Source of the DNA: Bacillota bacterium
GTDB lineage: Bacteria > Bacillota > Dethiobacteria > DTU022
Assembly: GCA_029782095.1 (NCBI GenBank)
Contig: JAKOVL010000126.1
Span: 1-55,313, forward strand
Reading direction: 5' to 3'
Length of the DNA: 55,313 bases
Within the stretch, counting starts at the first letter, position 1; every line of letters begins with the position of its first letter. The position numbers and the translations under genes are program-made. The notes beneath the pieces were generated by a model. That model was not told the DNA's origin and did no database searches. It worked only from the letters and a program-made list of their open reading frames with translations. Shown piece by piece: positions 17,261 to 26,991 of this stretch.

Positions 17261-18238
17261 CTAGTCGGGATCAGTGGCGCTTTTAAGGTAGATGCTGCGG
17301 TCAAGGAAGCGATCCCACTCCGTCCAGTCTCCCGCTCCGGGAGGATGCTTCTCCATCACTTTAATGAACTGGTTGAGCCTGGCGCTGACCAGGTCGGCAT
17401 GAAACAAGGTGAAAGCATGAATCGTCTTGGGCACTTCCGGCGAACCCCATTCGCGGGCGCCGTGATGGGTTAAAATCATATGTTGCAGTTCCAGCTTGAG
17501 CCTGGGGGGGAAATCGGGAATCTGGGCAATTTTTTGATCGAGCATCTCTTTGCCGATGCTGATATGGCCGATCAGCTTTCCCCGGTCCGAGAATTCAAAG
17601 CTTAAACTGGCCGGATCATATTCCTCAATTTTCCCCACGTCATGGAGAATGGCGCCGGTAATAAGAAGGTCCAGTTGAAGCTGCGCGGGATACAGTTTGA
17701 CCAAATCCTTGCAAATTGCGATTACTTCAAGGGTATGCTCCAGCAATCCGCTCACATAGTTGTGGTGAATTGTCCGTGCTGCGGGAGCAAGGGCGAAGCG
17801 GCGAACAAAATCAGCGTCATTGAAGAAAGAAAGAAGAAGGAGTTTCAGGTGCGGGTCTTTTATATCCGAGCTGATAATCTGCTTTAATTCTTGAAGCATC
17901 TCCTTGGGATCCCGCTCGGAGACGGGTTGGAAGAAAGCGCGGTTCACTTTTTCCGGGTCAAGCTTGCGCATATCGCTGACCACCACCTGGGGCCCGTGAT
18001 AATCGCTCACTTCTCCCCGGATAAAGACTACGTCCCCTTTTTGAACCGGTTCTTTAAGCTGCCCGGCGTCCCACATAATCCCTTTGATGCTGCCGCTTAC
18101 GTCACCAAAAAGAAACTTTAAAAAAAATTCTCCGGCACGGTGGGGCGACGAAAAAGCGGCTTTGCTGCACTCAAGGACCAGGGCCTGCGTCTCCACTTCA
18201 TCGCCCACCCGCAAATTCTTAATTAACTGTTTTTTCAT
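17261..18238 (-). CDS. YhaM-like 3'-5' exonuclease (OB fold plus HD domain)
   Basis: 325 aa. Residues 8-95 form an OB-fold nucleic-acid-binding domain (RVGDEVETQALVLE...FLFGDVSGSIKG). The HD phosphohydrolase domain follows with HHNYVSGLLEHTLEV, the HD pair in ILHDVGKIEEYD and HHGAREWG. This matches the Firmicutes YhaM/Cbf1 family, metal-dependent 3'-5' exonucleases acting on RNA and ssDNA. ATG has GGAGG a few bases upstream. An isolated gene with no evident operon partner. Confidence 0.88.
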   Translation of the reverse strand: MKKQLIKNLRVGDEVETQALVLECSKAAFSSPHRAGEFFLKFLFGDVSGSIKGIMWDAGQLKEPVQKGDVVFIRGEVSDYHGPQVVVSDMRKLDPEKVNRAFFQPVSERDPKEMLQELKQIISSDIKDPHLKLLLLSFFNDADFVRRFALAPAARTIHHNYVSGLLEHTLEVIAICKDLVKLYPAQLQLDLLITGAILHDVGKIEEYDPASLSFEFSDRGKLIGHISIGKEMLDQKIAQIPDFPPRLKLELQHMILTHHGAREWGSPEVPKTIHAFTLFHADLVSARLNQFIKVMEKHPPGAGDWTEWDRFLDRSIYLKSATDPD

Positions 18239-18310
18239 GCTATCCTCCAGATCAGGCTAATCACTCTTGGTAATAACTTTAGCATAAACCGCATCACTTT
18301 AAAAGAGAAG

Positions 18311-18391
18311 GAGACAAAAACCTGGGAACAGGAAACAGAAGAGAATCCTGTTTCCTATATCCCGTGTCCTGTATCCTGTCTCCTGAATTCC
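18311..18391. repeat. Heptamer-repeat hairpin element (locus B)
   Basis: Left arm carries GGAACAG and GAAACAG; right arm carries CTGTTTC, CTATATC, CCGTGTC, CTGTATC and CTGTCTC in a strict 7-nt period (18348-18391). AGGAAACAG and CTGTTTCCT form a perfect 9-bp inverted pair with a 9-nt loop. It fills most of the 260-nt gap between hbd and the YhaM-like gene; nothing coding is seen there. Confidence 0.7.
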
Positions 18392-18500
18392 TTAGTCTAA
18401 TCTGCCGACTGCTGCCTGCTATTTTTTTAAGGAACAAAGGGGCCGCCTTTGCCAGGCAGCCCCATGTTCTGGATCCGTTGCCCAGAGGGAAGGATTGGAA

Positions 18501-19352
18501 TTACGCGTAGTTGTAAAAGCCGCGGCCGCTTTTGCGCCCCAGGTGGCCGGCACGCACCAGTTTGCGGATCAAGGGGCAGCTGCGGTACTTGGAATCCTGG
18601 GTTTCCTGGTAAAGGGTATCCATTACCGCCAGGAGTACATCCAGGCCCACCAGGTCAGCCAGGGCCAAGGGACCGATGGGATGATTGGCCCCGAGCATCA
18701 TGCCCCTGTCAATATCTTCGGCGCTGGCGACGCCTTCCATAAGGACAAAAGCCGCCTCGTTAATCATCGGTACCAGGATCCGGTTAACAACAAAAAGTGG
18801 AGCTTCATTAACACAAATGGGCTCTTTGCCCAGCTTGCGGGATAGTTCCATGGCCAGTTCGAAAGTCTGGTTGTCCGTGGCGGTTCCTTTTATTACCTCC
18901 ACCAGTTTCATGACCGGAACCGGGTTAAAGAAGTGCATCCCCACCACTTTTTCCGGGCGTTTTGTTACCGAAGCCATCTCGGTAATGCTCAAACCGGAGG
19001 TATTTGAAGCCAGGACTGCTTCGGGCTTGCACACTTGATCCAACTGGACGTAGAGCTCCTTTTTCAAAGCCATATTTTCTACCACTGCCTCGATGACCAC
19101 GTCTGCTTCCTGCAGGTCGGAAAGCTCTACGGTGCCGCGGATGCGGGATAGGACAGCATCAGCCTCATCCTGGCTCCTCTTCCCCTTGGCGACCGCCCGC
19201 CCAAGGTTTTTCTTAATCGTATCCAGGCCCCGTTGCACAAACCTCTCTTCGAGATCACGCATTATTACATTAAAGCCGGCTTCAGCGGCAACCTGGGCAA
19301 TACCGCTGCCCATGGTCCCCGCACCGACCACGCCAATCGTCTTAATCTCCAT
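18501..19352 (-). CDS. hbd: 3-hydroxybutyryl-CoA (3-hydroxyacyl-CoA) dehydrogenase
   Basis: 283 aa, the length of the short monofunctional enzyme. The Rossmann motif GVVGAGTMGSGIAQ starts near residue 6. Catalytic His is in GMHFFNPVPVMKLVE, Glu follows in the same stretch, and the C-terminal dimerisation domain includes GANHPIGPLALADLVGLD and ends KSGRGFYNY. It interconverts acetoacetyl-CoA and 3-hydroxybutyryl-CoA with NAD(H). The ATG at 19352 has AAGGAGG upstream, favoured over the in-frame start at 19373. Third gene of the thiolase-crt-hbd set. Confidence 0.92.
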   Translation of the reverse strand: MEIKTIGVVGAGTMGSGIAQVAAEAGFNVIMRDLEERFVQRGLDTIKKNLGRAVAKGKRSQDEADAVLSRIRGTVELSDLQEADVVIEAVVENMALKKELYVQLDQVCKPEAVLASNTSGLSITEMASVTKRPEKVVGMHFFNPVPVMKLVEVIKGTATDNQTFELAMELSRKLGKEPICVNEAPLFVVNRILVPMINEAAFVLMEGVASAEDIDRGMMLGANHPIGPLALADLVGLDVLLAVMDTLYQETQDSKYRSCPLIRKLVRAGHLGRKSGRGFYNYA

Positions 19353-19512
19353 GAAACAATCTCCCTCCTTCACAGTGTATAAGCAGGTACAGGGTTATAG
19401 TGTTTCCGGCCGCCAAAAACCTTGCGGAATAATAGTTTCCACAAGCAATCCGGTTGAATCCGCAAAATGATAACGAGTGGATAGCGCCTATTCCGGCGAA
19501 TTTTTCTCCTGT

Positions 19513-20289
19513 CTACTTACCCTTAAACACCGGTTTCCTCTTCTCCAGGAAGGCGCGGGCCCCTTCTTTTTGATCTTCGGTGTCGCATAGCTTGCCGAAG
19601 AGATACGCTTCCATTTTTAGGCCTTCTTCCAAAGTTTGTTCCAGCCCCTGGTTGATGGCCTGCTTGGCCAGCCTTACGGCCACGGGCCCGCGCTTAAGAA
19701 TCTTTCCGGCAAGCTCTTTCGCCCTGGCCAGTGCTTCGCCGGGCGCAGCGAGGTGATCGGCGATCCCGATGCGGTATGCTTCGGCAGCATCAATCATCTC
19801 GCCGGTAAAAATCAACTCCTTGGCTTTGCCCTGCGCGATAATACGGGGCAGGCGCTGGGTGCCGCCATAGCCGGGGAATATGGCCAGGGTTACTTCAGGC
19901 AGCCCTACTTTAGCATTTTCCGCCACTACCCGGATATCGCAGGCCAGGGCCAGTTCAAGGCCGCCGCCCAAAGCAAATCCGTTAACCGCAGCGATTACCG
20001 GGGCGGGAAAGTCGGCAATTTGCTGGAAAATCTGCTGCCCCCTGCGGCTAAGCTTCTCGCCATTAGCGCTGCTTAAAGAGGGAAACTCGCTGATGTCTGC
20101 CCCGGCCACAAAGGCTTTCTCTCCGGCGCCGGTAACGATCACCGCCCCCACAGTCTCATCTTCAGACAGCTCCTGAAACACGCGCTCCAGCTCATCCATG
20201 ACCTGCTTGTTCAAAGCATTAACCGGCGGGTGGTTGATGGTGACTACAGCCAACCGCTCTTCCCTGGTTACCTCTACCAGCTCAGCCAT
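19513..20289 (-). CDS. crt: Enoyl-CoA hydratase/crotonase
   Basis: 258 aa crotonase-fold protein that hydrates crotonyl-CoA to 3-hydroxybutyryl-CoA. The CoA/oxyanion motifs are AFVAGADISEF and NGFALGGGLELALACD, and the catalytic Glu pair is in the GGGLELALAC and LPEVTLAIFPGYGGTQRL regions, as in true hydratases. ATG ATG begin the gene; the second (20289) is better spaced from GAGGAGG. It lies between hbd and the thiolase on the same strand, with about 160-280 nt gaps that contain repeats. Confidence 0.92.
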   Translation of the reverse strand: MAELVEVTREERLAVVTINHPPVNALNKQVMDELERVFQELSEDETVGAVIVTGAGEKAFVAGADISEFPSLSSANGEKLSRRGQQIFQQIADFPAPVIAAVNGFALGGGLELALACDIRVVAENAKVGLPEVTLAIFPGYGGTQRLPRIIAQGKAKELIFTGEMIDAAEAYRIGIADHLAAPGEALARAKELAGKILKRGPVAVRLAKQAINQGLEQTLEEGLKMEAYLFGKLCDTEDQKEGARAFLEKRKPVFKGK

Positions 20290-20431
20290 CATATAACCTC
20301 CTCAATATATTTATATCCTTCGGGCGCAGCGCGCCGCGCCTCCTGTCTCCTTAACTTTTATACTGAGTCCCGATTTCCTTATTCGAAACCGGCATGCCTA
20401 CAGTGGCCCCATTGTTGAGCCTATCTCTCCG

Positions 20432-20472
20432 CTTCACCCCCACCCCGCCCCTCCCCCATCAAGGGAGAGGAA
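20432..20472 (-). repeat. G/C-rich dispersed repeat, copy 1
   Basis: Its reverse complement reads TTCCTCTCCC, TTGATGG, GGGAGGGGCGGGG, TGGGGGTGAA and aligns along its length with 32544-32585 on the plus strand. This looks like a small REP-type repeat with an internal stem of CTCCC/GGGAG. Confidence 0.55.
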
Positions 20473-20511
20473 GCATATCCCACCACGAAGGGTGAGGAAA
20501 AACCCGGTTTG

Positions 20512-20551
20512 ACTTCTGTTTCCTGCTTCTGAATTCTGGATTCTGAATTCC
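20512..20551. repeat. Heptamer-repeat stretch (locus C)
   Basis: Units CTGTTTC, CTGCTTC, TGAATTC, TGGATTC, TGAATTC follow each other with a 7-nt period immediately downstream of the thiolase stop. An inverted partner arm is not obvious here. It shares units with loci A, B and D. Confidence 0.65.
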
Positions 20552-20565
20552 CGATCTCGTGCTCC

Positions 20566-21747
20566 TTAATCTCTTTCGAGTATCATGGCCATCCCCATGC
20601 CGCCGCCGACGCAAAGGGTGGCCAGACCGAATTTAAGGTTGCGCCGGGCCATTTCATGCAACAGGGTAACGACAATCCGTGCACCGGTACAGCCAACCGG
20701 ATGTCCCAGGCCGATGCCGCTGCCGTTGACATTAACGATCTCGCGGTTTAAGTCCAACAGTTTTTCACAGGCCAGATATTGGGCGGCAAAGGCCTCGTTC
20801 AGTTCAATCAATTCGATCTGGTCAAGTTTCATTCCCGCTTTTTCCAGGGCCTTTTGGGTTGCGGGAACCGGTCCGTAGCCCATCAGGTCAGGTTCTACCC
20901 CGGCCCAGGCATAAGAAACAATGCGGCCAAGGGGTTTTATGCCCAGGGCGGCCGCCTTTTCCGCCGCCATCACCACCACCGCGGCAGCCCCGTCGTTGAG
21001 ACCCGATGCATTGCCGGCTGTAACGGTGCCATTGGGGCGAAAAGCAGGCTTCAGGGCCGCTAAGCTCTCCAGGGAAATATTGCGGCGGGGATGCTCGTCA
21101 GTGGCGACGACAACTTCACCTTTACGGGTTTGCACGGTTACCGGGACAATTTCTTCTTTAAATTTGCCTTCATCAATGGCGGCGATGGCGTTGACATGGC
21201 TGCGGTAGGCGATCTGATCCTGCTCTTCCCGGGTGATGCCGTATTTATCGGCCAGCCTTTCCGCCGTTTCCCCCATCATGATTTTATGGAATGGATCCAT
21301 GAGCATCTCCCACAGGGCATCAGTCATCTGGCCGTGCTGCAAGCGCTTGCCCCAGCGGGCGTCTTTAAGAACATAGGGCATGGTACTCATTGACTCTACC
21401 CCGCCGGCCACAACAATATCGGCATCTCCTAAAACAATCTCCTGGAACGCCGAAACGATGGCCTGCATGGCCGAACTGCACTGGCGCTGGATGGTAAAAC
21501 CGGTTGTCGTGATGGGCAGGCCCGCTTTCAGGGAGATACAGCGGGCGATGTTGGGCTCAGAGCTCTGCTGGCCGCAGTTTCCAAAAATCACCTCGTCAAC
21601 CTGTTCCTTGGCCACGCCGGCCCGCCTGAGGGCTTCTTCCACCACCAGCCGTCCCAGCTCCATTCCCGGCACATCCCGCAGAGAGCCGCCAAAATCGCCG
21701 ATCGGCGTGCGGACAGCGCTGACAATAACCACATCTTTAGAATGCAT
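20566..21747 (-). CDS. Acetyl-CoA C-acetyltransferase / 3-ketoacyl-CoA thiolase
   Basis: 393 aa thiolase; cleaves or forms acetoacetyl-CoA. The nucleophilic Cys is in IQRQCSSAMQAI (about residue 91), GNASGLNDGAAAVV is the mid-chain signature, the His is in NGSGIGLGHPVG, and the second catalytic Cys is in ATLCVGGGMG. The ATG at 21747 has GGAGGTG upstream; the longer in-frame ORF up to 21834 has no support. It starts 74 nt after the acs operon terminator, so it is a separate unit. Whether it works in beta-oxidation or in butyrate formation cannot be told from sequence. Confidence 0.92.
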   Translation of the reverse strand: MHSKDVVIVSAVRTPIGDFGGSLRDVPGMELGRLVVEEALRRAGVAKEQVDEVIFGNCGQQSSEPNIARCISLKAGLPITTTGFTIQRQCSSAMQAIVSAFQEIVLGDADIVVAGGVESMSTMPYVLKDARWGKRLQHGQMTDALWEMLMDPFHKIMMGETAERLADKYGITREEQDQIAYRSHVNAIAAIDEGKFKEEIVPVTVQTRKGEVVVATDEHPRRNISLESLAALKPAFRPNGTVTAGNASGLNDGAAAVVVMAAEKAAALGIKPLGRIVSYAWAGVEPDLMGYGPVPATQKALEKAGMKLDQIELIELNEAFAAQYLACEKLLDLNREIVNVNGSGIGLGHPVGCTGARIVVTLLHEMARRNLKFGLATLCVGGGMGMAMILERD

Positions 21748-21820
21748 AGATTCACCTCCGGTAACAAATTTTATGTATGGCCTTCCGCCCGGCATTACAG
21801 CGCAGTAGACAGATGGTGAA

Positions 21821-21851
21821 AAAGGACAGGCCATGACACGGCCTGTCCTTT
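21821..21851 (-). terminator. Intrinsic terminator ending the acs-met operon
   Basis: Perfect 12-bp stem AAAGGACAGGCC/GGCCTGTCCTTT with a 7-nt loop, followed on the minus strand by TTC after a run of T, 38 nt past the metF stop. It separates the Wood-Ljungdahl operon from the thiolase gene. Confidence 0.85.
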
Positions 21852-21888
21852 GACAAATACAGATCCATAGCTGCGATGTGTAGTTTGA

Positions 21889-22815
21889 CTAGACTTGAGG
21901 GCGGGGATAAAGGCCGGCCCGCTCCACGATCTCGGGGACAACTTCTTCCCAGGCAATGGCCATGATATGCACCCCGGCCACCCCTTCAATCTCTTTAAGC
22001 TGCTGAATGGTTTCGATGGCGATTTTCAGGCCTTCTTCTTTTTTGTTCTCGGCACCCTTCAGCCGCTCAATGATCTCGTCGGGAATGGTAATCCCGGAGA
22101 CAAAATTCTTCATGTACCTGGCCGCGCCCAGGGACTTAATCGGCGTAACGCCGCCCATGATCTTGACTTTTTTATGCAGGCCCCGCTCCCGGACCAGTTC
22201 CATCCACTTTTTAAAGCGCTCGATGTCAAAGATGCACTGGGTTTGGATAAAGCTCGCCCCGGCGTTGATTTTTTTCTCCAGCCGGTCAACCCGGTACTCG
22301 AAAGGATCGGCGAAGGGGTTTTCAACGGCGCCCAGATAATATTTTACTTCGCCTTCCAGTTTTTCACCGCCGCAAAATACTCCTTCATCGCGCAGGTCCT
22401 TGAGCATCTTGATCAGCTGCATTGAGTCAATATCATAGACGCCCTTGCTTTGCGGTTCATTTCCAAACTTCTGGTGGTCCCCGGAAAGGCAGAGGATATT
22501 TTTTATGCCCAGGGCCACTGCTCCCAAAACATCGCTCTGAATGGCGATACGGTTGCGATCGCGCACGGTGATCTGGATCGTGGGTTCGAGGCCCATCTGT
22601 ACCAGGACAGCACCGCAGGCAATGCTGGATGTGCGCACAATGGCCGTCTGGTTGTCGGTAATATTGTACGCTTCCACATGGTTGCGCATCGCGTAGGCGT
22701 GTTCCTTCAACTTCTCGAGGTCGGCGCCCTTAGGCGGTCCCAGTTCCCCGGTTACGGCAAAATGTCCGCTGTTCAGTACTCTTTCCAGTTTACTCCCCGC
22801 GATCAACTTTGACAT
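21889..22815 (-). CDS. metF: 5,10-methylenetetrahydrofolate reductase
   Basis: 308 aa TIM-barrel flavoprotein that reduces methylene-THF to methyl-THF, the last methyl-branch step before transfer to the corrinoid protein. TGELGPPKGADLEKL at the start corresponds to the catalytic Glu region. AYNITDNQ, ILCLSGDHQKFG, GASFIQTQCIFDIE and KIMGGVTPIKS are typical. The ATG overlaps the metV end by 26 nt. No hdrABC/mvhD genes accompany it, unlike the Moorella arrangement (established knowledge), so its electron partner is not evident. Confidence 0.95.
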   Translation of the reverse strand: MSKLIAGSKLERVLNSGHFAVTGELGPPKGADLEKLKEHAYAMRNHVEAYNITDNQTAIVRTSSIACGAVLVQMGLEPTIQITVRDRNRIAIQSDVLGAVALGIKNILCLSGDHQKFGNEPQSKGVYDIDSMQLIKMLKDLRDEGVFCGGEKLEGEVKYYLGAVENPFADPFEYRVDRLEKKINAGASFIQTQCIFDIERFKKWMELVRERGLHKKVKIMGGVTPIKSLGAARYMKNFVSGITIPDEIIERLKGAENKKEEGLKIAIETIQQLKEIEGVAGVHIMAIAWEEVVPEIVERAGLYPRPQV

Positions 22816-23470
22816 CCTCCCTTACTGTGGTTCTCACGCCTCCATGATGGGAAGTCGACCAGTCCTTGGGAGGCTGAATCACAGCCAGGTCACCCAGACG
22901 GCCGAGGCTGGCAAGGCGATCGTGAATCAAATGCCAGGCGCAGTCCACATCTTTACCCAGCTCGCATTTGCCTTCCGCTGAACCGCCGCAAGGCCCGTTC
23001 AGGATGCTCTTGGCGCAGCGGGTAATGGGACAGATGCCCCCGGTCAGATGCAGCACACAGTCACCACAACCCAGGCACCGCTCCACCCAGACTCCCTGCT
23101 CCTTCGGGTAACCCATGGAGGTGGTGTTCACTCCGGGCAGCACCCGCAGTTCCGGGACATGTTCCACCAGGGTCTGGGGACCCACACCACAGGCCAGGCT
23201 GACGATGACATCATAGCCCTTTAACCGCTCCACAACCTGATCGATATACTCGTACTCGCACTGGCGCTCAATGGTAAAGGCTTCAACTGTCCCTTCCCTA
23301 TTCTCTTTCTTGCGGTGAATGCTGATCAATGCAGCCAGCTCTTCGGCTTCCTTCTGCCCCCCGGCCATGCACACGGTGACGCAGGTGCCGCAGCCCAGCA
23401 CGCAGATGCGCTCATACGGCGCCACCATTTCCAAGATTTTTTCCAGGGGTTTGCGCTCAGCGATAATCAT
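22790..23470 (-). CDS. metV: MetV, cysteine-rich partner of methylene-THF reductase
   Basis: 226 aa. N-terminal CGTCVTVC, then the C-terminal zinc/Fe-S-type region RCLGCGDCVLHLTGGICPITRCAKSI with NGPCGGSAEGKC, the layout of the MetV family. MetV forms the reductase complex with MetF in acetogens and receives electrons from partner proteins. It lies between acsE and metF and overlaps metF, supporting a MetVF complex. Confidence 0.9.
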   Translation of the reverse strand: MIIAERKPLEKILEMVAPYERICVLGCGTCVTVCMAGGQKEAEELAALISIHRKKENREGTVEAFTIERQCEYEYIDQVVERLKGYDVIVSLACGVGPQTLVEHVPELRVLPGVNTTSMGYPKEQGVWVERCLGCGDCVLHLTGGICPITRCAKSILNGPCGGSAEGKCELGKDVDCAWHLIHDRLASLGRLGDLAVIQPPKDWSTSHHGGVRTTVREDVKVDRGE

Positions 23471-23525
23471 AGGATCACCTTCCTTTCTTTATTGCGTCTA
23501 TTGCCGGTTCATTACCGCAGGCTCA

Positions 23526-23558
23526 GGGGTGCACGACTCAAGCTGGCACGTGCACCCC
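23526..23558 (-). other. Intercistronic hairpin acsE-metV
   Basis: Perfect 10-bp stem GGGGTGCACG/CGTGCACCCC with a 13-nt loop in the 95-nt gap after acsE. No T-tract follows, so processing or 3'-end protection is more likely than termination. Confidence 0.7.
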
Positions 23559-23565
23559 CGGCCGG

Positions 23566-24387
<822 letters not shown>

Positions 24388-24434
24388 TCAGACCGGTTCA
24401 TCCCACATAATTAAACTGTACAACATAATTTTAA

Positions 24435-24472
24435 GGGAGAAGCCGTGCCCAAGCGGTCTCCGGCTTTCTCCC
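24435..24472 (-). other. Intercistronic hairpin acsD-acsE
   Basis: Stem GGGAGAAAGCCG/CGGCTTCTCCC with one bulge, loop about 15 nt, starting 7 nt after the acsD stop. On the minus strand it is followed by TTAAAATT, not a clean T-run. Confidence 0.6.
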
Positions 24473-24478
24473 ACTTAT

Positions 24479-25456
24479 TTAATAGCTATTGTCTTTCATC
24501 AGGTCGTCAATATGGCCCTTTATCAGCTCCACCGAACGGGGATGGCGCATTACCAGGATGTTCATGCCTGACTGCAGGTAAGCCATGGCGGTGGTGGATT
24601 CCCACATGAACCCTCGCTCTTCCTGGTCACCCCAGCCGGGCTCCTCTTCCACGGGAATATTGGCTTCCTTGGCCCGCCATGCTTCCGCGCCGATATTGCC
24701 GATCATGGGCATAGCCAGCATTTTGTCACCCTGGAGAGCGCCGTTGCGGGCGCGCTCCATAATCGAATATGAATATTCGATGCCATAGCCCAGGGCAGCA
24801 ATAGTCGGGTCAATGACAATGCGGTTGACCAGGGCGGTGCTCATTTCCGCGATTAGAATGTTCAACTGCTTGCAAATATTGATATCAATAGGGGACTGGG
24901 CGATAATGTTATGCTGGTGAGCCATGCAGGCGCTGGTAATCGCTTTATAGTTTTCCAGCTCCGCCACGCCCAGAAGCAGGTTTTCCCCGGCCGCAGCTTC
25001 AGCCACAACGGGGAAAATCTGGCTGTCTTTTTCTGGCTTGCCGCAGCCGATGACGATGAGGGGTACACCTACCGCTTCGAGGACCTTTTTCACCGCGGCG
25101 GCGCAATCTTCCGGGGAGCTGTTTTTCAAGTCCGGATCAGCGCTGCTGAGCCGAATCTGAATTAATTCGGCGCCATACTGCTCTACGCATTTTTTAGCCC
25201 AGGCTCCGGGATCTGCATAGACATCGCCAAAGTACTGTTCAAAACAGGGATGCCAGTCTTCAGGGACCATGTCCAGAATTTCCATGGCCACCACCGGACG
25301 ATGGGGCATCTCTCCTTCAAAATGCAGAAAAGGCAAAGTCGATTCTCCGCCAACAGTAACGGTGTGGCTGCGGGTGCCGCCCTGCTCTTTGGTTGCGCCC
25401 AGGACGACTTCGCCCACTTTACTTCTATATTTTTCTTTCAGAATTTCTACAGCCAT
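24479..25456 (-). CDS. acsD: Corrinoid/iron-sulfur protein, small subunit
   Basis: 325 aa, close to the usual size of the AcsD subunit that pairs with AcsC and helps hold the corrinoid. The TIM-barrel features seen include [51 protein letters not shown] and [19 protein letters not shown] lies just upstream of the ATG. The order acsC-acsD-acsE follows the flow of the methyl group. Confidence 0.95.
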   Translation of the reverse strand: MAVEILKEKYRSKVGEVVLGATKEQGGTRSHTVTVGGESTLPFLHFEGEMPHRPVVAMEILDMVPEDWHPCFEQYFGDVYADPGAWAKKCVEQYGAELIQIRLSSADPDLKNSSPEDCAAAVKKVLEAVGVPLIVIGCGKPEKDSQIFPVVAEAAAGENLLLGVAELENYKAITSACMAHQHNIIAQSPIDINICKQLNILIAEMSTALVNRIVIDPTIAALGYGIEYSYSIMERARNGALQGDKMLAMPMIGNIGAEAWRAKEANIPVEEEPGWGDQEERGFMWESTTAMAYLQSGMNILVMRHPRSVELIKGHIDDLMKDNSY

Positions 25457-25511
25457 GTTAACGCTCCTCTCCTAAATTCTTCAAACTGGAGGAAACATCT
25501 GCAGGAAGGGT

Positions 25512-25544
25512 GCCGTTGGCTGCCACCCCAGCAGTCCAACCGGC
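25512..25544 (-). other. Intercistronic hairpin acsC-acsD
   Basis: Two stacked stems, GCCG(G)TTGG/CCAACGGC and CTGC/GCAG, around a 7-nt loop, inside the 113-nt acsC-acsD gap. No T-run, so not a terminator. Confidence 0.55.
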
Positions 25545-25569
25545 CTCCTGCGCAGCCTTTAGCCGTATC

Positions 25570-26898
25570 CTAGGCAAACCTTTCCTTGGCGAACTTGGAA
25601 ATTCCGGAGGCTTCACGGGGGCCGACCAGAACTTCCCAACCCGATTCTTCCTCCAGTGCTCCCTTGAGCACGGCCACATATCCCGGAATAATGATCTGGC
25701 GGTGCTTCACTTTCTCGTCCAGGCCCGCCTTTTTCATCGCAGCTGCTATAGTTTCCGCTGAAAACTTGTTGTCCGCATAGGCTGTCAACACCGAAACCCC
25801 ACCGGTATCCACGGAGAGAATGCGGCTGGGAATACGGGTGCTTTCCACTTCGCCCTCCACGATAAAGTAGGTCAGCGAGAAGTTGGTAGTAACGTATACC
25901 GGGGAATTCTCGTCAGGTTCGCCCACATCGTACAGCTTCGGCTCAACGGCGATGGGCTTCTGCGGGTCGGTGAAAAGGTTCTGGCGCCAGGAAAGTAGAG
26001 GCAGCAGCTGTTGCTTTTCTCTGGCTTTCAGCACCACTATGCTGGCATATTTGCTGACATAGACGCCGGCTTGCAGTATTTCCTCCTGCGGGTTTTCTTT
26101 GTTCGTAAAGGCAATGGTGGGATAGCCGAAGGGGCGGAATCTTTTGCGCACGGCGAGGCGGCGTATTTGGGTCATGTCGGCCAGCACCTTGCTCGTTTCG
26201 CGGGCGCCGCTGTCTAAAACAAGCTCCTTGTAGCCCAGAGCCACAATCTTTTCCACCAGCTCGGCGGTTTCATTCAAGTCTTTGCCCCTAACCGCCAGCG
26301 GACAGTTGTTGGCCTTGGCCAGCTCCACCATCTTTTCATAGTTGTCGGCGTTAGCTGCATAAACCAGGGGGTTGCGGTCTTTGACCGCCGGCAGGGCCGC
26401 CTCCATTACGGCGGGATCCTCGGCGATTAAGATCAAGGCCTTTTGCGTTTTGCCGGCAACAGCCTCAACCGCCGCCTTAAACTTGGCCGCGTCGCCCGAT
26501 GCACACTGCACCGCTACCATATCGGCAACGTAATGGAGACCGACCCGGTCAAATTCCAGGGCATCAAAGGCTTCCGCTGCGGCGGCCGCGTCCTCCGTGT
26601 CGCTGATGAGGACGGCAATGCCTGTGGGATGGAAAAAGCGCTTGTCGTGGCGGAACAGCTCCGTTTCGTCCCCCAGTTCCACCACGTGTTCGCCCGCACC
26701 CACCTTGACCAGCTTGATCGGGGGCGCAGATGCAGAATCAAGGGCCGCCTTGGCCTCTTCAGATACATGAGGACATGCGTCCAGGGAGGCCTTACCGCTG
26801 GCCAGAGCCATGGCAAAAGCCAGGCAGGTTGGATAGCCACAATCTTTGCAGTTGGTCTTGGGCAGATGTTTAAAAATCTCTAAACCGGTTAAACCCAT
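25570..26898 (-). CDS. acsC: Corrinoid/iron-sulfur protein, large subunit
   Basis: 442 aa. The N-terminal [4Fe-4S] ligands are Cys17, Cys20, Cys25 and Cys42 (NCKDCGYPTC...DACPH), followed by a TIM-barrel domain and a C-terminal corrinoid-binding Rossmann-like domain (about 320-442, with SVDTGGVSVLTAYADNKF). It carries the methyl group on cobalt to the acetyl-CoA synthase A-cluster, with the cluster used for reductive reactivation. It is separated from acsB by 93 nt with a hairpin. Confidence 0.96.
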   Translation of the reverse strand: MGLTGLEIFKHLPKTNCKDCGYPTCLAFAMALASGKASLDACPHVSEEAKAALDSASAPPIKLVKVGAGEHVVELGDETELFRHDKRFFHPTGIAVLISDTEDAAAAAEAFDALEFDRVGLHYVADMVAVQCASGDAAKFKAAVEAVAGKTQKALILIAEDPAVMEAALPAVKDRNPLVYAANADNYEKMVELAKANNCPLAVRGKDLNETAELVEKIVALGYKELVLDSGARETSKVLADMTQIRRLAVRKRFRPFGYPTIAFTNKENPQEEILQAGVYVSKYASIVVLKAREKQQLLPLLSWRQNLFTDPQKPIAVEPKLYDVGEPDENSPVYVTTNFSLTYFIVEGEVESTRIPSRILSVDTGGVSVLTAYADNKFSAETIAAAMKKAGLDEKVKHRQIIIPGYVAVLKGALEEESGWEVLVGPREASGISKFAKERFA

Positions 26899-26927
26899 CT
26901 TCCCTACTCCTTTCTTAACACATGATA

Positions 26928-26979
26928 AAGAGAAACTTTTTCCGGCTTCATCGGCGTGCCTCCACCGGAGGTTTCTCTT
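26928..26979 (-). other. Intercistronic hairpin acsB-acsC
   Basis: AAGAGAAAC/GTTTCTCTT (9 bp) continued by CCGG/CCGG, starting 12 nt after the acsB stop; followed on the minus strand by TTTATC. It could act as a weak attenuator or 3' stabiliser that tunes acsB against acsCD. Confidence 0.6.
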
Positions 26980-26991
26980 GATAGCGCTCGT

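Noticed and set aside
18346-18391. Possible CRISPR array from regularly spaced repeats
   Set aside because: The period is only 7 nt with no spacers and no cas genes; it is a heptamer repeat.
21895-22425. 176-codon plus-strand reading frame
   Set aside because: Antisense shadow of metF, which has full-family motifs on the other strand.
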